DNA of 64,000 nucleotides from Schistocerca nitens (GCF_023898315.1 NC_064619.1:503722594-503786593); one strand, 5' to 3'; shown: positions 10,453-22,264, counted from the first letter of the stretch. Notes: generated by a model not told the origin, from the letters alone. Program-made: numbers and translations.

Positions 10453-10568
10453 TCCGGAGCGATTTAGAGAAATCACGGATAACCTAAGTCTGGATGGCTG
10501 GACGCCGATTTGAACATCCCCCTCTAGTACGCGAATCCAGTGAGTTGACCACTGCGCCATCTCACTGT
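10453..10568 (-). mobile_element. Diverged tRNA-derived SINE head fragment
   Basis: The blocks ggagcgatttagagaaatca, gatggctggacgccgattt and gaccactgcgccatctcac match the tRNA-like half of the SINEs at 46,290-46,530 and 57,168-57,383, in the same orientation. Only this part is kept. Confidence 0.65.
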
Positions 10569-11029
10569 CACATCTCTACAAGTAATTCTATACCAATCGT
10601 ACCCTCGTAACAAGGCGTAAGAACAGAGGTCGTAGAATGATCCCGACGAATATGGACCGAAGTCGAATGTTATGTTACCGCTGTCAACGACAATCGATTT
10701 CAAAGTGAGATGAATTGCTACTTTTGGTGAATACATCTCAACTAGCCCTTAATAGGGAAAATGATTTTCATTGCTTAGCAGGTAATATGTGTCAGACACA
10801 CACGGTAAATAAATGTTGCTCTCCTGTCGGAGCACAAAAAATGCGCACGAGTTCCTCTTTATTTAAAAGATTCTGACTGATAAGTGGGGTACCATCTCTG
10901 TCATTCGACGTTCCTCAGAAGCTTAAAAGATTTTGTCAAAAATTGGCATTGGAGAATATTAGCGCTTTTTCTTTTGACGTTCAGTTCACCTCAGACTTCT
11001 ATAAGCTCCCCTAACAGTAACTCACCTAC
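10569..11029. other. Unassigned AT-rich sequence
   Basis: No supported feature. Confidence 0.35.
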
Positions 11030-11380
11030 ATGCACAAGTCCATCGCTGTAAGTCAATCATACACATCCACTCACACTGGCCTTTTCTCACTCACTGATTC
11101 ATCCCAACGCATTGTTATTATCTCTTTGCATCTCTCGGTCATGGACTCCCGTGTTACCGACCGTCTCCTCAGATTGTCATTGTCTCCTTCGTCCTCTCTC
11201 TTATTGCTAATATCTCATTCCTTCCTTCTTACTGTTACTGTCTCTTCCCACTGTCAATATCTCTCGCTTCCTCTTTGTCATTCTCATATATATTGTGTGT
11301 TTCATTATCACTGGCTGTGACGCACTTTCGTATTCTCTTTCTCTTTATTCCTCCTGTCACCACCCCCCGCCTTGTGCTCC
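11030..11380. repeat. Pyrimidine-rich strand-asymmetric tract
   Basis: About 350 bp of C/T-rich plus-strand sequence with repeated ctctc, cttcct and cactg words. A Ser/Leu-rich open frame (11,030-11,320) is an effect of this composition. It resembles, in reverse complement, the purine-rich dispersed repeat at 39,200-39,470. Probably a degenerate copy of that family. Confidence 0.35.
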
Positions 11381-11587
11381 GATAGAGAGAGTTTTCCGCC
11401 GGTTCCCTTCTTTTCGAGCAGAAGAAATGTAATGGTCAGTAAAATTTGGATAGTTCACGTATGTAAAATTGGAATGACGTAAAACTAATTTTACAACTCA
11501 TACCGGATTTCACGTGAAAAAAAAAAAAATTGCGTGATCTTCAGTGGGGTTCTCAGATGACAACGGCGACACTTTACAGACTATTTT

Positions 11588-12407
11588 CCAGTGATATGTC
11601 ACTTTATAAACTACGTATTCGCCTCACATCAGATTTCACATGGGTATTTTACGTGTACAGGTAGGGTAACTTTGAACCTCTGTATCTCGGAAACGGATAA
11701 ACATACGAAGACAATTTCCAATGATTTAGAGATCGAGATCTTACGAACACATCGTAAAAATTACAGCCATTTGCTGTGCACAGCCATTTTGGGCGCCTCA
11801 CATCAGATTTCACATGGGTATTTTACGTGTACAGGTAGGGTAACTTTGAACCTCTGTATCTCGGAAACGGATAAACATACGAAGACAATTTCCAGTAATA
11901 TGTCACTTTATAAACTACGTATTCGCCTCACATCAGATTTCACACGGGTATTTTACGTGTACAGGTAGGGTAACTTTGAACCTCTGTATCTCGGAAACGG
12001 ATAAACATACGAAGACAATTTCCAATGATTTAGAGATCGAGATCTTACGAACACATCGTAAAAATTACAGCCATTTGCTGTGCACAGCCATTTTGGGCGC
12101 CTCACATCAGATTTCACATGGGTATTTTACGTGTACAGGTAGGGTAACTTTGAACCTCTGTATCTCGGAAACGGATAAACATACGAAGACAATTTCCAGT
12201 AATATGTCACTTTATAAACTACGTATTCGCCTCACATCAGATTTCACACGGGTATTTTACGTGTACAGGTAGGGTAACTTTGAACCTCTGTATCTCGGAA
12301 ACGGATAAACATACGAAGACAATTTCCAATGATTTAGAGATCGAGATCTTACGAACACATCGTAAAAATTACAGCCATTTGCTGTGCACAGCCATTTTGG
12401 GCGCCTC
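11588..12407. repeat. Higher-order tandem array, alternating 174-bp and 130-bp units (304-bp period)
   Basis: Units beginning gcctcacatcagatttcaca start at 11,621, 11,795, 11,925, 12,099 and 12,229, and the array ends at 12,403. Spacings alternate 174, 130, 174, 130, 174. Both unit types share about 100 bp (through cgaagacaatttcca). They then differ: the long type continues atgatttagagatcgagatc to tgggc, and the short type continues gtaatatgtcactttataaa to ttc. Copies are almost identical. The only consistent variant, cacaCggg versus cacaTggg, also follows the 304-bp period, so the pair was amplified as one block. Two open frames (11,591-11,968 and 11,976-12,272) exist only because the units lack stops. 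Confidence 0.95.
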
Positions 12408-13053
12408 GGCGGGGTTTTGGTTCGCGATTTGGTGACGGCGAAAACATAGTAGAAAAGCCTTTTCGCTCGTTTTTCGAGAAACCACATATGAAATAATACT
12501 GCCTCCCTGAGTCCCGTCAATCCCGCCGCAGACCACATCAAACAGAAAATGGATCAGCCAACTCGCTCCGTTTTCCTAGCAGTTGGAAGTGTGTAATAGC
12601 CATCTTTTGACCCAGTACTGTAGGATAGTGACAGTATGACAATACTTGTGCCGGGTATACAAATGGTCCCCAGACCTAGGGCTATCCAAAACTCTTGATC
12701 CTTCCTTTCTATCACCAACAGAATCCGCGGTACCAGCACCGGAATATCCCATTTTCATCCACGGAATTTTCAAACATAATTGTTGCACATGCTGTCGCAT
12801 GCACAGTGATTGAAATAATAAACAAAGTGAACTATTAGTCAGTTCACCTCCCCATTAAGCAATATTTCAGTATGTCTTAATTCAATGAACATTCGTATAA
12901 TGAAACTTTACAAAAATAAGAGAACTGCGAAAAGAAGAAATTAATGCAGGGATAAGCTTCAAATTCGCCGATATTGTAGTTAAATAATCTATTCAACATT
13001 TAACACAAATTTTCCTCTATAGCAGGCATACAGGTCTATCACAATTCACACAC
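12408..13053. other. Unassigned sequence right of the tandem array
   Basis: Short minus-strand open frames (12,257-12,541; 12,554-12,800) match no domain I know. No repeat recognised. Confidence 0.3.
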
Positions 13054-13618
13054 TTACATGCAGTATTTCTGCTGTTCTGACAAGGTTAAAGGCTGCATTT
13101 CCTCTTTTATTTCATGTGGATTAGTCGGATGACAGTTATTTTTCTGATCTACTTTAATCCTATTTCTGTACTGTTCCAGTTTAACGTTTGTCAATTTCCC
13201 AATTAGTTCTAAGAGTTCATCACCCAACATCAAAAACGAAATATCTTTTGTCTTAGGATTATCACCTAAATTTTTAACAACACCTGTTATATGCGGTATT
13301 CCCTATTATATTACCACGTGATACTCGCCTAGACTTATACAGTTCTTTTAATTCCAAATAAAATCCATATTTCGCTTTGTAAACAAAAGGAACTGGAATA
13401 TCGTTATTTACTTGGTCATATATGTAGGAAAAGTCAACACTTGCAACAGAGTCTTCTTCATCAGAGGAAAACCTAGAGATTGCTTTACCATGAGACAACG
13501 AGTGACCACAATAGGAATAGTCGGAAAAATAATTGTCGGCAGCCATTTTCTGTCCGTCTACTTTTTCCTGGAGCCTAGCAAGTCTCTCTTCAAAATTTAT
13601 ATCACCCCCTCTCAGCAC
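13054..13618 (-). CDS. Unrecognised coding candidate, possibly an exon of a host or mobile gene
   Basis: I do not recognise this protein. One minus frame (13,274-13,618, GTG-initiated in the frame shown, no clear ATG) encodes 114 residues of normal, non-repetitive composition, with FEERLARLQEKVDGQK (likely coiled coil), FSSDEEDSVASVDFSY (acidic linker) and PVPFVYKAKYGFYLELKELY. It stops at 13,274. A second frame, overlapping by a few codons, continues as VKNLGDNPKTKDISFLMLG, then ELIGKLTNVKLEQYRNRI, and stops at 13,054. Its last codons overlap a strong splice-donor match (CAT|GTAAGT). The composition of both pieces suggests one protein broken by a frameshift or a splice site. Alternatives are the gag or accessory ORF of a mobile element. 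Confidence 0.35.
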
Positions 13619-14506
13619 TTCAGCTCCTCTTCGTTTTCATTACGGACTTGCAACCTGCTTCATTTTTCTCATCTGTATAGTATACTAGAAAATTCTAGGG
13701 CATTTAACTTAAAAGATTCTCTAAAAGAACAGGTAATTTGTTGTACTTAGTTCTACTCACGATAAATAAAAGTATCACTTCTGGAATTACATGTCTAATA
13801 GAAACGTGCTTTACTGGAAATATGTGTTTCACAGACATCATAATAGCTGAGAAAACAACTATTACTTCACGTGTAACCTCCACCATCAAAAATTACTCAC
13901 ACCACAAGAATGACAAGGTGTACTAAAGATTGAGCCGTATTCCCGCCAATAGCAGAAACACTAAAACAAAAGTATATGCATATCGCTCAAGCACATAGAA
14001 GTTTCTGGACGATCACTGCCAAGGACAATGAATTCGACGGGCTTATGGAATCGCTTACTTGATGAAGGCTGCAAGTGGAGCACATACAGCTGGGTTTCTT
14101 AAATAAGCGAAACAACACAGAGATGAGACGTGCCGGAGTTTGGGCTACCCATTCAAGTCATCGTGAACGATTATTTCCACATTATCGGTCGCCAAACGAT
14201 GTCCCTTCTTTTAAATTTTCATGACTGCACTTTGGACGCTCCAGTTCACGGAAGCTCTTGGTTCGTGGAACATTCAGGCACGCTATACCACCTCGACAAG
14301 CCTAAAATATTCAATAGAAAATAGCTAGAAGAAAGGGTGGAACGTAGCAATAAACATCCTCTCAATTTGGTACCTCTCCAATGTCTAGAAACGCATGAGT
14401 ACATGAGTGGCTTCAGCAAACTTAGCATAATGAACTGACATTATTACCAGAGATAGAGGCCGCATAACACTATGTTAACGCGATTTTCCCTGGTTACGTC
14501 TTACAC
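13619..14506. other. Unassigned AT-rich sequence
   Basis: Short open frames on both strands without recognisable domains. No repeat identified. Confidence 0.35.
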
Positions 14507-14508
14507 TA

Positions 14509-15858
14509 ATGGCCATTAAAATTGCTACACCAAGAAGAAATGCAGATGTTAAACGGGTATTCGTTGGACAAATATATTATACTAGAACTGACATGTGATT
14601 ATATTTTCATGCAGTTTGGGTGCATAGATCCTGAGAAATCAGTACCCGGAACAACAACCTCTGGCGGTAATAACGGCCTTGATACGCCTGGGCATTGAGT
14701 CAAACAGAGCTTGGATGGCGTGTACAGGTACAGCTGCCCATGCAGCTTCAACACGATACCACAGTTTGTCAAGAGTAGTGACTGGCGTATTATGACGAGC
14801 AAGTTGCTCGGCCACCATTGAGCAGACGTTTTCAATTGGTCAGAGATGTAGAGAATGTGCTGGCCACGGCAGCAGTCGAACATTTTCTGTATCCAGAAAG
14901 GCCCGTATAGGACCTGTAACATGCAGTCGTGCATTATCTTGCTGAAATGTAGGGTTTCGCATGCATCGAATGAAGGGTAGAGCCACGGGTCGTAACATCT
15001 GAAATGTAACGTCCACTTATCAAAGTGCCGCCATTGTGAACAAGAGGTGACCCAGACGTGTAACCAATGGCTCCCCATACCATCACGCCGTGTGATATGC
15101 CAGTATGGCAATGACGAATACACGCTTCCAATGTGCGTTTACCGCGATGTTGCAAAACACGGATGCGACCATCATGATGCTGTAAACAGAACATGGATTC
15201 ACCTGAAAAAATGACGTTTTGCCATTCGCGCACCCAGGTTCGTTGTTGAGTACACCACCGCAGGCGCTCCTGTCTGTGATGCAGTGTCAAGGGCAACCGC
15301 AGCCATGGCCTCAGAGCTGATAGTCCACGCTGATGGTTGTTTTCTTGCAGACGTCCCCATCTGTTGACTGAGGGATCGAGACGTGGCTGCACGATCCGTT
15401 ACTGCCATGCGGATAAGATGCCTGTCATCTCGACTGCTAGTGATACGAGGCCGTTGGGATCCAGCACGGCGTTCCGTATTACCCTCCAGAACCCACCGAT
15501 TCCACGTTCTGCAAACAATCATTGGATCTCGACCAACGCGAGCAGAAATGTCGCGATACGATAAACCGCAATCGTGATAGGCAACAATCTGACCTTTATC
15601 AAAGTCGGAAACGTGATGGTACGCATTCCTCCTCATTACACGAGGCATCACAACAACGTTTCACCAGCCAACGCCGGTCAAATGCTGTTTGTGTATGAGA
15701 AATCGGTTGGACGCTTTCCTCACGTCAGCACGTTGTAGGTGTCACCACCGGCGCCAGCCTTGTGTGAATCCTCTAAAAAGCTAAACATTTGCATATCACA
15801 GCGTCTTCTTTCTTTCGGTTAAATTTCGCGTCCGTAGCAGGTCAATTTTAATGGCCAG
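14509..15858 (-). mobile_element. Tc1-like DNA transposon, decayed, TA-flanked
   Basis: The left end (atggccattaaaattgctac) and the reverse-complemented right end (ctggccattaaaattgacc) form inverted repeats, with TA at 14,507-14,508 and 15,859-15,860. The transposase lies on the minus strand between them. Length 1,350 bp, near complete. Confidence 0.88.
14599..15648 (-). pseudogene. Tc1-like transposase pseudogene
   Basis: The start at 15,648 gives MPRVMRRNAYHHVSDFDKGQ, an expected Tc1-like N-terminus, followed by the bipartite DNA-binding domain (YRDISARVGRDPMIVCRTWN; RITSSRDDRHLIRMAVTDRA). A frameshift near 15,355 moves the reading to another frame (RPWLRLPLTLHHRQERLRWC). The first catalytic block reads NVIFSGESMFCL, so the Asp is Gly. 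GVMVWGAIGYTS follows. The second Asp and final Glu regions lie in further shifted frames around 14,780-14,930. The C-terminus (PNCMKI, stop at 14,599) is recognisable. It is inactive through loss of the first Asp and several indels. Confidence 0.87.
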
Positions 15859-15920
15859 TATTGTAGTTGACTTCTTTTAAAGTTTGAGTCGAAGAACGAT
15901 AGGCGGAACCATAAACCTGG

Positions 15921-16150
15921 GCTGCGCGTTCACTGATTTTCCCTCCAAAGACAATTCACGAAGTATTACTAGGAGGAAGCAACATGATGATCAGTACTTC
16001 TAAATACTACCCTTTCGGAATTGTACCTGTAAACCGCTGCGCGTTCACTGATTTTCCCTCCAAAGACAATTCACGAAGTATTACTAGGAGGAAGCAACAT
16101 GATGATCAGTACTTCTAAATACTACCCTTTCGGAATTGTACCTCTAAACC
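15921..16150. repeat. Tandem duplication, 115-bp unit, two near-identical copies
   Basis: The string gctgcgcgttcactgatttt starts at 15,921 and again at 16,036, and the copies run in parallel to cggaattgtacct. They differ at very few positions (cctg versus cctc at the end). Recent duplication with no coding content seen. Confidence 0.92.
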
Positions 16151-17290
16151 GCACCGAAATGTGCTACAATTTTCTTGTAGCGCCTGTCACTGGAGTTGGA
16201 TTAGCATATCAGTAATTCTAGCGTGCTTTTTAAACGCACCCATGATGGAACGCGCGGCTATTTCATTATTTTCTACATTTACTCTATGAACACTAGTTTG
16301 TGACGATCTTAAACTAAGTAGCAGTTTTAAGCTAATGGTCGAACGAGAGTTTTGAAATCTACTTTATTTGTGTGTAACTTCATTCCCCGAGGGCTATTCA
16401 AATGAATCTCAGTATGTCATCTGCTTTGCCTACGATTAGATTTATGTAGTCGTTCCCCTTTCAGTTGCTCCAAATGGGTACTCCAATATATCTAACGGCT
16501 GTAATTGTTTCTAGCTTCTGATAAGCAATCGTATAATCTAACAATAACGTCTATCCGTCTATTTATACATTACTAGAGGTATCTGTTTATGTTGAGGGTC
16601 AACTGTAAATGCCTTCCTCAATCGTCGATCCACTTCCAGAAATTGCTTTAATGCCGACGGGATGCTAAATATATGAAATGCGAAAGACCTGCACCAGGCG
16701 AACGGTCTACCCGACGGGAGGCCCTAGCCACACGACATTTTCAATTTTACCACGGAAAAAACGGTATAAGTCACATTATGTAAATTTCTCCAGAGAGGAG
16801 GTTTAAACTTTCATGATTACAAAAAAATGTATAGAACACTCGAACATACTGTCAATAATGTAATTATCATGCCAATTGAAATGATTTAGTGGATTTACGT
16901 TACAAAAACTGATAATAAATGGGGAGGAAGTATATCTGTACCACGAAAAGAACGTGGTAGGTCCATCACTTTTTCATAAGCTTTCGTCCCTTCTTTGTGT
17001 TGTTCAGCACTGGAAGTTCATCTTGGATTTTGGTTCGTTATGTGGTATGCTAGAATAGAAATTTCTTGCTCTTTGACTAGAAAACTGTTAAAGTTCTACA
17101 AAGTTTGCTATAATTTTCATAAGGTATTAGAAGGAGCTCTTCAAATATACTCCCAAAATTAGTGATTTGCCAAACAGTTGTAATTTACCTTTCAAAAGTT
17201 CCATATTACGATAAGTTTACCATAATACGCTCGATGAGGTCGTAAGATTTTGTCATAATCCTGCGGCTGATACGCAGGTTCGGCGTATAC
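16151..17290. other. Unassigned AT-rich sequence with one repeat-like block
   Basis: A GC-richer block at about 16,685-16,735 (gacctgcaccaggcgaacgg, ggaggccctagccacacgac) looks like part of a dispersed repeat I recall from locusts. I could not define its limits. Nothing else is supported. Confidence 0.3.
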
Positions 17291-17297
17291 TTGTATA

Positions 17298-18001
17298 AGG
17301 GGCATTGAAATGAAACCGGGTCACTAGCGTAAAGTAGCGGTAACGATTTTACTAGCTCAAAAATGTAGTTGTATACAGTAAAAATACTCAAAAATTGTCG
17401 CCAAAACTGTTGGTACACTTATCCCACTGCGACACTACCCAGTGTATTCCATTCTTGAAGAAGCTAATAGGCTGCTGTCGGATCCAGGTCTGGACCCAGT
17501 CACACATTTAACTGTCATTGCGAATCGATGTCTGCAGATGGCTTGTTTTAGAGGTCCACGGTGATTCTGCGGCTGTCCAAGACTAAAGCCTTCACTTCCG
17601 CAACCATTTCCGGTGCGATGACACTATGAAACTGTCTAGGATGAGTATCGCCTTGCAGTGACTTGCGCCCCTCAAGGAATCGTTTGGCCATTCCGCAACA
17701 GTTGAAGGACTCAGACTGTACTCGCCGTACACAGCCTTCATCCGTCGATACATTTCACGGCCTCCAACTCCCTCTACCGCCCAAAATCTAATCACTCCTC
17801 GTTGTTTATGCTTTTCGACTGCATGTTCGGTAGTGGAACTTCGTCGTGAAATCTCAGAGGTGCTATGCAACATCAAACAGTGCGCACGCGTCAGTCTCTC
17901 TACCAATAGACGGCGCCACCATACCATCAGTTACGTGGTGCCACTTTACGTGTAACGCAAAGGTGGACGCACTGACCAGATTTCATTTGAATTAACCTCT
18001 T
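17298..18001 (-). mobile_element. Internally deleted mariner element
   Basis: The left end (aggggcattgaaatgaaacc) and reverse-complemented right end (aagaggttaattcaaatga) are diverged mariner-type inverted repeats beside TA dinucleotides. The element is 704 bp, about half of a full mariner. It keeps a transposase N-terminal fragment on the minus strand (17,592-17,927). Confidence 0.6.
17592..17927 (-). pseudogene. Mariner transposase N-terminal fragment (SETMAR-like HTH)
   Basis: The frame holds EKHKQRGVIRFWAVEGVGGR followed by REMYRRMKAVYGEYSLSPST and VAEWPNDSLRGA. This matches the first helix-turn-helix of mariner transposases of the kind fused in SETMAR/GVQW3 proteins. The catalytic domain is missing: downstream minus-strand sequence has no recognisable DES or HQDN block. 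The residues upstream of about 17,860 are probably 5' UTR read-through. Confidence 0.72.
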
Positions 18002-18227
18002 TAGACCACCAGAATGTTCCAAACCTACTGCCGTCCAGACCCTATTGTAAGTAAAACTGTATTTGAACAACCTATCTTCCTTTATAGCCAGAGCTTCTCT
18101 GAAAGCACGTGTCTTCTTTTAAGAAAACTTCGGTTTCTAACAGGCTGTTAAAAGGGTCGTTTTCTCTCGTATAATTTCTTGTTCTGCAAAAATGACTTTG
18201 TAAGACCTTCGATTCACCCTTGCAGTT

Positions 18228-19032
18228 TCAGAAGCATGCCTCCCGGTCGTTCGGCAACTCTCTAATAACTTTCTTTTTTATCAAACCAAAGTTTTTATCA
18301 CTTTCCATGTAGGAGTATTCCCTTATTCGAGATACTATTTTGACACTGTCTAATCCTTTAATGGTAAGATAGAGGTAGTGATCGTATACAAAGACAGCAT
18401 AGCTCTTATTCTGTCCTGAACACGAATCAGAGAATATTACAATAACTCGAACTTTTCGATAAAGGGTTTCACTCGCATAATACCGCAAAAAATTAATAAC
18501 CTCATTCGTCCCTTTATTCCCTAAATTTTCAGTGTATGAATAAAATATTGCATCATTGTTAGACCTTTGTTGAATGCTGAAGCAGTAAAAAGATAATTCC
18601 ATCTAAACCAATGAAGACCTTTTGGCAAACAGGAATTTCACTCATTCTCTTATTTCGTTTGGTTCTTACAATGTATCGTAGAGGGTAATCTGTGGCACAG
18701 AAATCGTCATTCCTAGGCATTCTATGAGCAATTAAGGTCACTGAAATTAAGCTGGCTAAATAGAAAGATTTGTCATTCCACTACCTAGCAAATTAAAATT
18801 CTTGGTAAGCTGTTCTCTTTCGTGGTGGTTTAAATTGTTTTAAACACTCAAATAATGAGCAATTGCAGTCACTCACGAGACATAGCCGTAGTGTCACTAC
18901 AAACATTAGCCATTCTGTCATAACCTTTTCTCTTTTTAGCTGACTGATTAACAGACGGCTTCTCACCTTCATCATTTGATGAGCCACAAATTTTAAAGAT
19001 TCTGAGAGGACCATGCTTCTATTACACTTCAT
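18228..19032 (-). pseudogene. DUF7869-like (transposon-associated) protein remnant
   Basis: Three minus frames look like successive pieces of one protein. The first (18,793-19,032) ends in a Cys-containing motif CNCSLFECLKQF, like the N-terminal Cys-rich module of this family. The second (18,559-18,741) holds RNKRMSEIPVCQKVFIG, like the conserved Cys-Phe block. The third (18,228-18,602) holds DAIFYSYTENLGNKGTNEV, then IVIFSDSCSGQNKSYAVFVY, the Asp-rich SDSCxGQNK signature, and a SRIREYSYMESDKNFG block. In insects, multicopy genes of this type are usually mobile or domesticated DNA-transposon relatives. The DUF7869 label is from memory of the motif. Frameshifts separate the pieces, unless short introns do. 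Confidence 0.5.
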
Positions 19033-22000
19033 ACTAAACGCTGTTACCGTATAGAAATAACACAGAGAAATAAGCTCAATCGATCACGTTTGTAGTCGTA
19101 ACCTGACTGAGGTAACATGTATTGGAAAGAGGTGAACAAACCTTGGACATGCTCTACTGGTCCAGACCGACGTAGAACGTTCTTTGCGTTACAACAAGAA
19201 GCAAAACCCTTTGTATCTCGGTGGATTTTCTGTTATCTGAAAGTTATTTTAACTGCGTTGTAGTACCGACGCCTCCTCATCAGAATTTGCCATAAACTCA
19301 TTTTTTTACATAAAAGTACTTAACCACGTTTATCCCCGAGGAGTCTTCATATGTGATGTATACACTGTCGCTAGAAGTGCACTTCTTTTTTTTTATATCT
19401 GCACAGAAACAGGAATCAAACTTGTCGCTCCTAACAAATATTTTGTCTCCGTATTGGCATGTACTATTTTGAAGAGCAGTTTACACTTATCCATCTACGG
19501 AACGTTGACGTTTAAGTTATGCTGTCTGTGATTAGTGGGCGTGGTCGTTCCTTGACACACACACACCGCACTTTCTTTTCGACAGCCGGTTTTATGCCAT
19601 GGGTCAGCAAATTATGACTGGGGATGTAAAGTTAAATCTTCCAAGATTATGTATTTTCTTGTGTGCAAGAAAGTTTCTCTTTGATTATGAGATATCTAGA
19701 ACTACACTGACCTTTTAGATCCCCTTCACAAATATATCGAACATGTTATTATTCACGTGGATGGAGTAACGGATTGTCTGACGCATTAACAGTACGGGTC
19801 CGTCGGTTGTGCATTATTTCATCATATAGTGGAGGTCAGTTGTAATTAGATTCCTAAGGCAATTCACTAATTTGAATCTAAACACCTCGGCAGATACCGC
19901 AGTACCATTCCTCTGAAGCTGTACATACCTCTTGTTTACTTACTTTTACAGAATCACGTCACAAGTGGCTGCTGAAAGCCTCCCACCTGCTTCATGAGGC
20001 AGCACGTGAATAGAATTACTTTGTAGTAAATTCACGCCGGTTCCTCTAATAGTATGTTCCCGAGTCAGAGAGAAAATACGTCGAATACTTTGGTGGCAAC
20101 TTTTGTAATCGCCTAAAGCATTTAGAGGATGGGAGTATGAAAGTGCCGCAATTAGTTCCAACAAAAGGAGAGGTAAATTACACAGAGCGTTGTTTTCCTC
20201 GCTGTAAATTCCAACGGAATCTCATCACGTAGCTTTACCCAGTACATCATTCTCAAAGTCTGTTATATTTAACAGAAAATTAAGATATTTACGTTTCACA
20301 CATCTATTCACAACTCGTCAAAGTGTAACACGTAATTGGTCTTATACACTGGCACAAATCGTAGGCTTAGCGCCCCGTAATAATATTTAGGGCAGAGGCG
20401 ATCAGATGGTGTAAAGTGTACATGACAGCATGCTTGGAACTCGTGAGTAGTTTGTCGCATAGCGCAGAGGAATCGGAGTACCATCGTCTGTAGATTAAAG
20501 CCAAATAGTACGTCTTTTCGGTGGTAATGTGCATCACAACGTTACATTACAGATTGTGGGGTGATGTGAAAGGTATGAAATGGACGGCGAAGATATTTAA
20601 AAAGCATTCGGTCTACTTCAAGTGTAGGGAATGATGAAAATCAACGACGTAGCATATTTTGACATACACAGAATGTTCTACATGCACTAACCTTACAGCT
20701 TGGTGTATCAATATGATCCTGAAAACGTAGTTAACAGAGAGCTACACTATTCAAACAACAGAGAATATCCACCCCTTTCCACGCCTCGACTACTATATCT
20801 TTATTCGCATCCACCTAATCTAACTTGAAATCCCCCAAATTAACCCAGTAATGCACAGTAACTTGGTAACCGAGTGTAATAAATAATTCTAGATTAGATT
20901 AAAATAACCTATCACAATAATTACACTCATCACCAAGATAAAGACTTGTAAAATTCTGTTCGTAACCCATTATCATGTCCCTTAAGGTCATGCACTTCGT
21001 GTCGCATTCCATTGGTGACTATTCAATGAGACTTCCCGTCCCCTAATCTCGTTTCTGTACCTATGTGCGTCCTATAGAGCTACTAAGTCCTTGAAACAGC
21101 TCAACTTCGAAGACACTTTTAACAGAACACGCAGGAATTAGACAATTTACTGTCTTTGGACTAAGATTACGTGAAGATGCGAAAACGAAAATCTGTAATA
21201 CAGAACATTAATTGTGATACCGAAAGAAATGGTTCTAGCCCCGTCAAAAGCTACATTGAATGTTTTCTTTTTTATTGCTTGATGGTAACTAGTTTCGGAC
21301 ACGTATGTCCATTTTCAAACCATCGATTTCTTAAGTGCGACTACACAGAAACTGCCCCTGCTGTGATGATCAAAGCGACGTCATTACAGTTCAGTGCCCA
21401 AAATAAGCCGCCAAAGTGAATGTTCGGCACGGCTAACAGAGCATTAGGACCCTGTCCAGCCAATTGGCAATGTTTGAACGTTGAGGCAGAATCCAGAAAT
21501 GAGCGCGTCACCTTACAGTGGTAATCTACCAAACAGCTGATGCACCATCACCAAAAGGTCTTCTTGCCGTCTTCGAAATCAACTTCACCCTACTATCAGG
21601 CTGCTAACCAGGGAAAGGAATAACAAGATATTTCACCAGGATAGCCCATGAAGTTAAGTAACTCCGCGAAGGAAATGGATGAACGTGTATGGAAGTTTGT
21701 TAAATTACGAAGACAGGAAAGCTGCTGAACGCTCTTACATTCATAGTGAGGTGTAGTAAAGGCACTATCCCCAGATTTTCACTATTAAGAAGAGCAGTGA
21801 TCGGCCGCTGGTGAGGAAGTTCATTCAATTTTCTCGTAGATTTCTGTCACCAGTAAAAATGTATTTTTCTTTCGTTTGAAACATTCGTCGTTGCTTCCGA
21901 CAGTTTCGTCGAAACTGATGTGTGTTGCCACGCGAGCATTGGTCGAACTAGTGTCACAAAAGCATCGGTACGGTGTAAATCTCAGAATTTGTGGTTTCTT

Positions 22001-22051
22001 TAGTGTTCCATGATATTAGGTTACTTACATCGCTGTGCTTTATTTAATATT
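19033..22051. other. Three kilobases without a supported gene
   Basis: AT-rich sequence with only short, scattered open frames (for example minus 19,946-20,164 and plus 21,171-21,419) that match nothing I know. No clear repeats on reading, although old, diverged transposons would be missed by eye. Confidence 0.35.
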
Positions 22052-22062
22052 ATGAGGAGGGA

Positions 22063-22253
22063 AAAAAATGGCTCTGAGCACTATGGGATTAACATCTGAG
22101 GTCATCAGCCCCTAGAACTTAGAACTACTTAAACCTAACTAATCTAAGAACAACACACACATCCATGCCCGAGGCAGGATTCGAACCTGCGACCGCAGCG
22201 GTCGCGCAGTTCTAGACTGAAGCGCCTAGAACCGCTCAGCTACACCAGCCGGC
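22063..22253 (-). mobile_element. tRNA-derived SINE with 11-bp target-site duplication
   Basis: In reverse complement the element starts gccggctggtgtagctgagc, has a B-box ggttcgaatcc, and ends with tagtgctcag then agccatttttt. The duplication atgaggaggga lies at 22,052-22,062 and 22,254-22,264. The A-box (tgtagctgagcgg) and B-box identify a pol III tRNA-like promoter. This is head type 1 of the window, shared by the copies at 24.8, 27.9, 34.3, 39.9, 51.7 and 54.1 kb. Confidence 0.95.
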
Positions 22254-22264
22254 ATGAGGAGGGA

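Noticed and set aside
11030..11320. Ser/Leu-rich 96-codon ORF
   Set aside because: It comes from a pyrimidine-rich tract.
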